The position numbers and the translations under genes are program-made. A model generated the notes under the pieces. It searched no databases. It worked only from the letters and a program-made list of their open reading frames with translations, and was not told the origin of the DNA. From positions 310,001-374,000 of the forward strand of contig JABYQN010000003.1 of NCBI GenBank assembly GCA_022606135.1: a stretch of DNA of 64,000 nucleotides, given 5' to 3'. Positions 13,236 through 22,227 of this stretch are shown in pieces (the first letter of the stretch is position 1; the number at the start of each line of letters is the position of its first letter). Source of the stretch: Fomes fomentarius (taxonomy: Eukaryota; Basidiomycota; Agaricomycetes; Polyporales; Polyporaceae).

Positions 13236-13806
13236 ATGTCGCAACCCCGTCGTACCCACCCCTGCCCCACGCACCTCCGCCGTACGCACCGTCGCGATGC
13301 GCAGTATGGCCCGCCACCACCCGTGCCACAGAAACCCAGGCAGATGGGTTACTATACCCACCAGCACATCGCACGTCCTCGGGTCTCACCGATCTCTCCG
13401 GCATACATCACCTCGTACTCTGCAGGCATAGCATCCCTGCCGGCCTATCACACCCCTCCTCGCGCGGATTCTCGCACTTATCTCGAGACACGTGCTCGGC
13501 GCGGTGCCGTTTGTTACTTTCCTACGGACCTGATGGAGTCGGACCCACCATCGTGAGTACCCGGCTCCGTATACTACATCGATCCGCAACTCACTGAGCG
13601 ATCGACCTGCCTATAGAAGTCCGATCGGCTCTCGCGCTTCCCACCGCAGCGGTCAGACACTCGGCCACCGTTTCCGGCGTGCGATTGTCAAAGTATGGAA
13701 GCGGTTCACCGGAGCACTGCGGGGCACGTCGGATATGCCGTCGGACGGGTTTGTGATGGTGCAGTGCAGTCCTTCGACAGTGAACTTGCGTAGGGCGGGT
13801 CGATGA
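13236..13806 (+). CDS. Small basic hypothetical protein, two exons
   Basis: Exon 1 is 13236-13552 and exon 2 is 13617-13806, joined by a canonical 64-nt GT-AG intron that makes a Ser codon across the junction. The protein is about 168 aa, rich in Pro, Tyr, His and Arg in its first half (PPPPVPQKPRQMGYYTHQ). The second half has a compact basic stretch HRFRRAIVKVWKRFTGALRG, possibly an amphipathic helix, and ends NLRRAGR. There is no signal peptide, membrane helix or named domain. The function is not recognised. The frame is supported only by the clean splice join that extends a 105-codon frame. It could be lineage specific. Confidence 0.5.
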
Positions 13807-13850
13807 TCATGATAGCGATGTCTTGCAAGGACAAAACCATTATAACATAA

Positions 13851-13915
13851 GGCGCTATAGCCTGATGTATACTTACTTATGTTCCCAAAATCCAGGATCG
13901 AGTCCTGGTAGCGCC
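13851..13915 (+). pseudogene. tRNA-like element, probably a decayed or minimal tRNA
   Basis: A perfect 7-bp acceptor-like stem GGCGCTA (13851-13857) with TAGCGCC (13909-13915) immediately follows a perfect 5-bp T-stem CCAGG/CCTGG with a 7-nt loop ATCGAGT (13892-13908). GGATCGAGTCC resembles a pol III B box with one mismatch. Only 34 nt lie between the acceptor and T arms, about 7 fewer than in a normal tRNA, and I cannot fold a proper D arm or anticodon arm. So it is either a deleted nuclear tRNA, a mitochondrial-type tRNA insert, or a tRNA-derived repeat end. Confidence 0.45.
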
Positions 13916-14225
13916 TATGGATAGTGCGTGGTTAAATGTGACGCGTTCGCGATTCGTTATGGCATATATTGCTGTGGGGGAGGGAAGGGACTTTCTTTGC
14001 TTGTTGCTCTTTAAAATGACGGATCCATCAATGTTCAACGTTCAACGATTACGGTGTAGTAATGAAAGTGTGTGAATCGCATGTACTAGAGTTTGGGCGG
14101 GCCGGGGCTGGGCTTCAATAATCACGTGTTTTCCACGTCCATAGAGTTGTGGTATTACGCGCCCAATTTCGTTCTTCTTCACCACCTCTGCCATTAGTCT
14201 CCTCCGTACTTACAGACTGCGTCTC

Positions 14226-16571
14226 ATGCAGAGGCACACGCTTACCGCAAACGGGCATGCCGCCTCTCCCGATACACCTGCATCCTACTACTATGGCGAG
14301 GACGATATTCGTCCACTCGCACCCGAAGATGTAGCGCACAAGCTCAAGCGCATCGGCTCTATCGGAGAGGCCGCGGAGCGCGTTGCACACATCGTCTCGA
14401 AAGAGGCTACTGAGCGACGACAGATGATTGGCGGGGTCGACAACTTCTGGCTGCTGCTGTCCGACCTGACGAACTTCAACCCAGTAAGTCGACGATAATT
14501 GGTGATGGAGTTATGACGTCGGAGCGCTGACCTGGCTCTGCGGACTGCGCTAGGTGTGTACATCGGTCTTTATCATGCGGGACCACGTTACGGTCGAGAA
14601 GATGGCGGAGGTACTCTACTTTGCGCATATCGCGGATACTCGATACTCACTGTGTGTGCAGCAATTGACGCGACAAGCAGAGAGGTTCCCTCGGTATCGA
14701 CAAATTCTCGAGAACGTTGGACAACTTTTCCGTGGGCCGAGTTTCGTCGACGACCCGGACTTCAACGTCCTGAACCACATACATGTGCGCAGACTCCCCG
14801 AGCCTGCTGGTAAGCGGGAACTCGACGCGTTGGTGCGTGCTAGCGACCACAGTTCACGATCACAGGCGACGAAACGAAGCCACGTGTCATAGGTAGGCGA
14901 GTTTATCGCTGAAGACTGGGACCTGTCCAGGCCTCTGTGGGATACGATCCTCGTGGAGAACTACCAGGGCGAGGAAGGCGTCTGTGCCGTCATCGCTAAG
15001 GGGTAAGACTCACAGGCAAACGCATTACATCTGAGCGCTCACCAACCTAGTTAACAGTCATCACACGTTGTCGGACGGCCAAGGTGATTGTTCGGCTCCA
15101 TGGAAAAGATGTTTTTTGTGGATGGATCGTTGATTATTCGCTCGCAGGATTTGTCATCAGCCAGCTATTTCTCACTTCATACTACGACGACCTCGCGCAG
15201 ATGATGGATGGCGCAGCTGACAAGCTCAGCAAAGCAAAGCGCGGCCTCCTCCTACCGTCAGAATACAGCAAGTCTCTTAAAGGTCTGGACCCCTACTCAG
15301 AGGATCATCCGGCCGCTCCTCTCCTTCATATTCTCCTTGCCCTTCTCTTCTGGATCGCGACCTTCACTCAGACTCTCGTCTCGCTCTCCTGGAGCACATA
15401 CCAAGTAGTCCGCATGGCCGCTGTGCTGCTATTCACATTCTGGCGCGTCGAGATGGTATCCGCCGACCAACCGAGCACCCGTACACAGCATCGCGAATTC
15501 TCGAGCTCGGAGGTATTCAGCCTACAGGACGTCAAGCTCTGCCAGCAGGCATTCTCCGGGCCCAGACCTGGCTACGCCGTCGTGGGCGTGCCCAAGGACA
15601 AGCGCCGAAATGTGCGGAGCAAGGTCGGCCATGTCACCCTCAACGATGTCGTTTGCGCGGTCATGGCGGACGTACTCGGCAGCGTCGTCGCGTCGAAGCC
15701 GGAGCCAACAACTTCGTCGGGTAAGTTCAGGCGCGCGGTGAATAAGGTGTTGCCAAACCCGATGGGGTTCTTCATGTGCGTGGGACCCGGTCGCGAGCAT
15801 TCCCACATGAGCCCTAACATCCTATCGTCTTGATAGTCCTATCAGCATACGTGAGCCGGGCGACTGGTCCATGCGCAACCTCTCAACCGCGGCGAACGTC
15901 TACCTGAACCCGTCGAAGACGCTCACCGCAGAAATCAGCGTGCGCGAGATCCACGAGCACATACACAAGTGCCGCTATGAGCTCTCGCTGTTCAAGCACA
16001 GCGGATGGCCGAAGTTCTGCTTCCACTTGATGCAACTCACCGGCCAGGCCCCCATCGCATTCCCACTGTCGTGGTTCCCGAAGTCGAAGGAGGGCAACCT
16101 GCTGGTGAGGACAATGAGGAGGGCGGTGCTGAAGCCTCTCATCGATGCGACGCTGCAGTCTTGTGAGTGCCACATATCCGGCGCCGTTAGCGCTCAAACT
16201 TCATGCTGACGGACTCTCCATCCTTGCAGTTACTGCAATCTTGACGAAGTGAATTTCAATCCTCGTTTCTCCTTCCTCGTCCTCGCATGGTGTGATCCGA
16301 CTAACACTTCCGCAGTATCCCTGGCCCCTCGAAGAAGCCGATCACGATGCACGGCGTCGAAGTTGCGAAATGGACTGCAATCCCCCCTCAAGCGGGCGCG
16401 AGTACGATCGGCATAGGGATTATGTCTTACGCAGGCGGGATATCCATCGGCGTCTCTGCGGACCTAGTGCCTGGAACAGAGGGCGTCGCGCAGCGGATAA
16501 GCGAGGGCTTCGAGCAGCGCTTCGCACTATACGTCGCAAGGGCGAAGGAGGTGCTCGACCATCAGGACTGA
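14226..16571 (+). CDS. Wax ester synthase/DGAT-like O-acyltransferase
   Basis: It should acylate an alcohol or diacylglycerol from acyl-CoA, making neutral lipid at the ER. Nine exons: 14226-14483, 14554-14610, 14662-14832, 14893-15002, 15058-15083, 15148-15775, 15837-16162, 16230-16248 and 16316-16571. The catalytic HHxxxDG motif is HHTLSDG. It is completed across the 26-nt fifth exon. Before it are the condensation-type N-terminal features (MIGGVDNFWLLLSD, WDLSRPLWDTILVE). A hydrophobic segment (LLHILLALLFWIATFTQ) may anchor the protein. The C-terminal half has HVTLNDVVCAVMAD and GIGIMSYAGGISIGVSAD, typical of the family. About 600 aa. A decayed copy of the 3' half lies at 19736-20370. Confidence 0.85.
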
Positions 16572-16970
16572 ACTGGGTTCTAACTTCTGGTGTGTCGAGT
16601 AATGGGGTGTTGAATGACTCCTGACTTGGTTGGTGATGCTGAAACGTCTGTGCTAGCTTGTGCATTTGCTGAGGCTGATCATTTTCGGACTAGGTTGGTC
16701 GATCGATATTGTATACCTTTCTACTACACTCTAGCGAGTCAACCTAATCATATTGTCCTAAGAACATCTCTCTTTGCTTGACATAGATCTGAGCAGCACA
16801 AACACGAGCCCTGATGCCCACTAGGATCACGCCACCCCCAACCCCCGGGGGATCACCCGATGCGACAACATACGTAACTTGGCCGAGAGCAACGAGAGAT
16901 GGGGCGAGCATCTCCTGCCTGTCGGTACCCGGAAGTTGAGGTGTTGGACTTCTGGAGGGTGTAAGAAGGC
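15880..16970 (+). repeat. Source copy of a segmental duplication (acyltransferase 3' end and UTR)
   Basis: The last exons of the acyltransferase and about 400 bp of 3' flank recur at about 19735-20790 in the same orientation. Matches include the exon from NPSKTLTAEIS onward, the downstream GTGCATTTGCTGAGGCTGAT, and CAACATACGTAAC near 16867 and 20702. Confidence 0.75.
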
Positions 16971-17739
16971 GACTGTGATATGAGACAGGTCCGTCTTAAC
17001 CTCTTGCTCGTCATAAGTCAACAGTGAGTCGTTGTGACCGTTTCGTTCTTTTTCCCAAGTACTTACGTAACAACTACCTATTTGTAGAGTTTTGACAACA
17101 AAGACTTTTCGTTTTCAAGTTTGCGTGTCATCGCACAAGTCGTGCTAAGATGGCGGTAATATTCCTCGTGTTGTTGAACGAACGTCAAACGACATAAGGC
17201 CCTCCCTGAAATCCTTCTCTTACTATCCTATCTCCGCTCAGGTCTGCGGTCTGCTAGTGGAACATCGCATGTGTGTTGTTGAGTATATCTCATGTTCTAC
17301 TATGATCAGTCTCCAAAGCAGTGTTACTTGAATCTCACTGATTTCAAGTCTCCAGTTCGCATCATGCGTCCGGTCTAAGTACTTACAGCCATGCATTCAA
17401 TGCAAGCCATCTAGCTCTCAGGATCTGCCGTCGATGTGGTCCCACACGGCTGTTCTTGCCCGACAATCCATTACCCCATGATTTCGAATTCTAGCGGAGT
17501 GTTGTTAGAAACGCTTACTCATCTCACCACTTTCTGGCGCAGCCAGCGCTTAACCCTCCCGTTGAATGCAAAACTTTGCGCTCGACGTTAATCGTGGTAA
17601 GAGGCTTCCGTCATCACATTCTTCAACATCAACACATTACTAAGTATCCAGGCAGCATATGCGTCATGCACTTGATTACGGAGCAATTCGAGGCGTTCGT
17701 CGTGGCAAGGGGGTCTAGGGACCGGTCTCCAAAATCCAC
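16572..17739. other. Intergenic, acyltransferase 3' flank and MDR promoter
   Basis: The first 400 bp are part of the duplicated segment. The rest has no convincing coding frame. The MDR promoter region ends in a TATA box at 17740. Confidence 0.45.
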
Positions 17740-17747
17740 TATATAAG
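17740..17747 (+). promoter_or_regulatory. TATA box of the MDR oxidoreductase gene
   Basis: TATATAAG lies 43 bp before ATG 17790, at a spacing like that of the UGT gene. Confidence 0.55.
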
Positions 17748-17789
17748 AGCCAGTGGAGTGAACAACCATAGCGAATACCTAGAGCCACC

Positions 17790-19120
17790 ATGTCAATCCC
17801 GAAGCAGCAGAAAGCACTCTTCATCCATCATAAGGGCGGCCCACTCGTTGTGCAAGATATCGACGTCGGATCCCCGGATCCCGACGACGTGCTAGTCAAG
17901 GTCGAAGCCGCCGGCTTGGCCCCGCTCGATTGGAAGATACAGGAGGATGGCGTCCTGTCTCCCGCGTGGCCGCAGATACTCGGTTGGGACGGTGCCGGAG
18001 TCGTCGTCGCTGTCGGCTCAGCGGTCACCAACCTCAAGGTCGGGGATCGCGTGTAAGTGGCAGTTCTGTGAATCGCTGAAGGGCATCGTACTCAACGTGT
18101 TTGTGCCTGCGTGGATAGGGCTATACAGGCACCGTTTGCACCCCTCAGACGCACATTACAGCAGTATGTAGTAACTCTGGCCTCCATCGCGATCAAGGTA
18201 CATAGGCTTGTGCTCTCTTTCTCGAGGGGACTCTGTCAATAACCACGATATCTGGACTTAGATACCGGATAGCCTGTCCTTCGATGAGGCTGCCGCACTC
18301 CCGGTGTCTATCGGCACAGTCGCTACTCCGCTTTACATCAAAAACGAGAAGGTACAGAGTGCAAAGCTTATCGCCCCCTGGGAGGATGGCGGGAAGACGC
18401 TCTACGCTGGCAAGCCTGCTGTCGTGCTTGGAGGTGCTTCGAATGTCGGGCAGTGTGGTACGTCATCCTCACGCTCCGAGTCCCAGATCAACATGTTCCT
18501 CAGCGCTGACATCGACTCGGATGATCTCCCCAGCTCTCCAGTTTTTCAAGCTCTCCGGCTACTCGCCCCTCATCACAACCGCATCCCCGCGCAACAGCGA
18601 GCTGGCCAAGTCTTTTGGTGCGACCCACGTCGTCGATCGCGCCCTTCCACGAGCCGCTCTCGTATCCGAGATTCAGAGAATCGCCGGGGGACCTATCGGC
18701 GTCGTGTACGACGCGATCTCTGTACCTGACACGAAGGACGTTGGGTACGAGGTCCTTGCTCCGGGCGGGTCGCTCATCATAGTTATTCCTGGGTCCGCCG
18801 ACGGACACAAGCTGCCTGAGGGACACAAGAACGTCGTGACCGCCATGGGGCTAATCTCTCTCCCCGAGCACCTCGAGTTCGGGGCGAAACTCGCGAGAGA
18901 GTCCGAGAAGTTGCTCGAGCAGGGACTGATCAAGGTGCGGCGCTCGCTGCGTTACGCTTGTATGCGATTCACTCACTTCCTGCGCCGCGGTGTGTGCTAG
19001 TCTGGTCCCGTGGAGGTGCTCCCTGGGGGATTGCATGCCGTTCAAGGAGGGTTGGATACGCTGAAGGCTTATCAGGTCAGCGGGAACAAGCTGGTCGTGC
19101 ACCCCCTTGACACGGCGTAG
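17790..19120 (+). CDS. Medium-chain dehydrogenase/reductase (zinc-ADH-like, enoyl reductase type)
   Basis: An NAD(P)H-dependent oxidoreductase of the MDR superfamily, closest in style to fungal ToxD/trans-enoyl reductase-like proteins. Five exons: 17790-18052, 18119-18197, 18262-18457, 18534-18934 and 19001-19120, all GT-AG. The GroES-like half has VLVKVEAAGLAPLDWKI and LGWDGAGVVVAVG. The Rossmann half has VVLGGASNVGQCALQFFKL, then GATHVVDR and GGPIGVVYDAIS. The C-terminal exon has VEVLPGGLHAVQGGLDTL and ends HPLDTA. The zinc-ligand Cys and Glu positions of classical ADHs are not evident, in favour of a zinc-free reductase. About 350 aa, full length. The substrate is not predictable. There is no biosynthetic cluster next to it. 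Confidence 0.85.
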
Positions 19121-19720
19121 GTTCTGGTCTTGCGATTGGAGAGGGCTTGAGAGTCCATCGCCGACGAGATGCGTAAGGATATACCTACTATGTATGCTCC
19201 TCAGTTCGATATTTTGAGATGCACTCGTGCCCGCCGCGTACTGTAGCTGTGGGATGTTTCCTCACAGCAGATGACTACATTCGGGCCCGAAGTCTCATTG
19301 CGAGCGGCTTTGCAGGACTTAAGACCGGTGAGTGAGACTCGACCTGACACAGTGCTCCTTTCAGTTGCTCGCTGACCTTACAGTATGCACCCTCAGGCTT
19401 CAAGTTGTTTGTACTTCATCAATGTGCTCTACTGGCCGCCGGGGAGTTCGCTGACTACTATGTCCCGACCGGATGGATGGTGTGAACCTCGGGCCGTAGG
19501 CATATCCGATTCCAAGTCAGTCGTACTTCACTGAACGTCAATTTTGTATGGTCTCATGTACTCCCCGTCACCACTCCGACTCAGGCCTCGGATATGTACA
19601 TGGAGGAGCGTACAGATCTAGAACAGGGAGTCGTCGAGCAACCCGTACCCGATAAAGGACGCTTCTCACGCCACGATGACTTATGAAACATACCTTCATG
19701 CAGTCCGACTCCAACATATT
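19121..19720. other. Intergenic between MDR gene and acyltransferase remnant
   Basis: No supported gene. Frames are short and the sequence shows no paralogy that I could detect. Confidence 0.4.
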
Positions 19721-19735
19721 ACTTACCAACCGCTG

Positions 19736-20370
19736 CGAACGTCTGTCTGCCTGGACCCGTCGAAAACGCTCACTGCAGAAATCAGCGGACCCGAGATCCA
19801 CGGGCACATACAGTTATACAAGTGCCGCTATGAGCTCTCTCTGTTCAAGCCTAGCGGATGGCCGATGTTCTGCTTCCACTTGATGCAGCTCACCGGCCAG
19901 GCCCTGTTGCATTGCCGCCGTCGTGGTTCCCCGGAGGAAGGAGGACGACCTGCTGGTGAGGGCAATAAGGAGGGCGGTGCTGAAGCCTGCCATCGATGCG
20001 ACGCTGCAGTGCCATGTACTTGCTAGCCACTGCATTCTTGACGAACTTTGATTTCAATTGTTCGTTCTTCCTTCTTTATCCTCGCATTGTGTGATCTGAC
20101 CAACATCTTGGGCAGCATCCCTGGTCCCTCAAAGAAGCCAATCACGATGCACGGCGTCGAAGTCGTGAATTGGACTGGAATCCCTTCACAGGCCGGCACG
20201 GGTACGATCGGCATGGGGATTATGTCTTACGCTGGTGGAATATCCATCGGCATTTCTGCGGACTTGGTGAGGGCGTCGCGCGGCGAATATGCGACTCAGA
20301 GGGCTTCTAGCAGCGGGTCGAGTTATACGTCGCAAGGGCGAAGGAGGTTCAGGCCTGAACTGGGTTGTGG
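19736..20370 (+). pseudogene. Decayed copy of the 3' half of the acyltransferase gene
   Basis: The segment matches the intact gene from the exon with NPSKTLTAEIS to the C-terminus. It keeps LDPSKTLTAEISGPEIHGH, CRYELSLFKPSGWP and, past a lost intron region, KKPITMHGVEVVNWTGIP and GIGIMSYAGGISIG-like sequence. Small indels around 19900-20030 shift the frame (the intact FPLSWFPKSKEG becomes LLHCRRRGSPEEGG), and the final exon is broken after SADLVRAS. There is no N-terminal half and no HHxxxDG motif, so it cannot make a working acyltransferase. It is a truncated duplicate. Confidence 0.8.
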
Positions 20371-20790
20371 TGTCTCCAGTAGTCGGGTGTTGAATGACAA
20401 TGAATGACTCGGTTGGTGATCCTGAAACATCTTTGCTAGCCTGTGCATTTGCTGAGGCTGATGATTTTTTGCACTAGATTGTCGATATTGTATACCTTGA
20501 TGCTGTGCTACCGACTCAACGTAATTATGATGTCCTCACGTTGAACCTGTTCATTGCCCAGTATGGTCATACAATACGTTGCGTACTTACCCTGCTCAAT
20601 CATGCACTGCATAGGGACATCTGGGCAGCACACCCATACATTGGTGAGTCGTACGACCACTATCAACACCACTGATTATGCCTCCCCGAGTTCTCCCGAT
20701 ACAACATACGTAACGTTACGGAGGATGGGGCGCATCGGCGCATCCTCCTTTTCGCCAATAGCCATTTGAGGTGTCGGACTTCCCATAATC

Positions 20791-20824
20791 GTCAGCATCT
20801 GGTCGGCATCTGGTCAGCATCTAT
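20791..20824 (+). repeat. Short tandem repeat, 11-nt unit x3
   Basis: GTCAGCATCTG, GTCGGCATCTG and GTCAGCATCT follow each other with one variable base, just after the end of the duplicated segment. It may mark the breakpoint. Confidence 0.7.
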
Positions 20825-21097
20825 CCAAGGCGAGTATTGATTTGCATTTACTGTGCGCTACGTTGGCGTCCGGAGGCTTCTTCGATTGTCATTGGTGTAC
20901 CGTTAGGTTTCATGGGGCACGTGTGAGTCGAGTCAGTCACAGAGAGGAAGTGTGCTTTGGAAACACGTCTCGTGCACATTGAACGGTAGTCAGTCGAGAG
21001 GCGTCCTGGTGACTGATTAGCCAATGGTGATAGCGCAAGAGCGAGGTCCGTAGCTTGGTGCACCCCAAACCAACCGTGTAGTAGGCGCATGCTCCGA

Positions 21098-21106
21098 GGA
21101 TAAAAA
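21098..21106 (+). promoter_or_regulatory. TATA-like box of GST copy 2
   Basis: GGATAAAAAG about 95-100 bp before ATG 21203 is the only TATA-like site in the proximal promoter. The upstream 20825-21090 shows nothing else. Confidence 0.35.
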
Positions 21107-21202
21107 GCGGTCATGGATATCGCTAAACTGTACTGTTTTCAATCGTCGCCCAACGTTTGAGTACCTCCACCCTACACTCATCTCGTTCCACTCCACTCCA
21201 CG

Positions 21203-22029
21203 ATGGTCCTCAAACTCTACGGTCTCGCAATGGCGACCTGCACGAAGCGCGTCCTTGTCGTTCTCGAGGAACTCAACGTGCCCTACGAGCTCATCCCCGT
21301 GGACATCTTCAAGTCTGAACAGAAGCGGCCCGAGTACAAACAGATCCAACCGTTTGGTCAGATTCCCTACATCGACGACGACGGTTTCGTCCTCTTCGAG
21401 AGCCGCGCCATCTGCCGCTATATCGCGCTCAAGTACGGTGGCATCGGGAAGCTCATCCCCGACCCCACAGACATACAGAAGACGGCCCTGTTCGAGCAGG
21501 CGGCCAGCATCGAGGAAAGCAACTTCCATCCGGGGCCGTATGGACTCGCTTCCGAGAATTACTTCAAGAAGTGAGTGGCTCGCTGCCGGGAAGGAGATAA
21601 TCATTTGATGACCGTTTATTATGTCTTGCTGAATAGGTTGCAAGGTGTCGAGCCCGACCAGGACGCGGTGAAGCGTCACCAGGCCATGTTCGAGAGCAAG
21701 CTCGAGGGATACGAATGTCTGCTGTCCAAGTCGAAGTATATTGCCGGAGACGTGAGGCTATCCCTGTTCATCTGGCGCCGTGGATGACTTGCTGAGATGA
21801 CGGATCCGGTACCTAGGAACTCACTCTCGTGGACCTCTTCCACCTTTCTTACGGCTCACTCCTGAAAGTGCAGGGGTACGACTACCTTGAGTCAGAGAAG
21901 TATCCAAACATCGCTAGGTGGGGTCTCTTTGCATTCGGTTATTGATACCATAGTGATGGCGACTATCTCAGATGGTGGAAGGATATCGCTTCTCGCCCCG
22001 CCTGGCAGAAGGTCTACGCTCTGAATTAG
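21203..22029 (+). CDS. Glutathione S-transferase, phi-like (copy 2)
   Basis: Exons 21203-21570, 21637-21751, 21817-21917 and 21972-22029 give about 213 aa. It starts MVLKLYGLAMATCTKRV, has PFGQIPYIDDDGF and ESRAICRYIALKYGG in the glutathione site, FEQAASIEESNFHP at the start of the helical domain, and SKYIAGD, ELTLVDLFHLSYGS and WWKDIASRPAW at the end. The exon boundaries equal those of copies 1 and 3. It is closer to copy 1 than to copy 3 (ESxKxPNxAR before the last intron). Position 11 is Ala, not Ser, with Thr12 adjacent, which may alter or replace thiol activation. Detoxification or ligand binding is likely. Confidence 0.9.
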
Positions 22030-22115
22030 TTGGACCGGATAGCTATATCATATAAGGCCTCCACATCCAAGCCAAACCCCGTGAGATAGATACAAGTTAC
22101 GATTGTCATTCATTC

Positions 22116-22200
22116 TGAGTGATGGAATGTTGTGGAGAATCCAGTGATTTTATTCGCCCTTCCACCAGTAGCACTGGCGGTTTACATATGTACGAGTCTT
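22116..22200 (+). repeat. Direct repeat copy A (next to HET gene 1 stop)
   Basis: A stretch starting TGAGTGATGGAATGTTGTGG is identical for about 30 nt to 25327 onward, then similar for another 60 nt (for example CACTGGCGGTTTACATATG against TACTGGAGGTTGACATATG). It lies just past the stop of HET gene 1 and is likely its 3' UTR. Confidence 0.75.
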
Positions 22201-22227
22201 CGTTGCCCCCTTCGAAGACCGTTCGCA

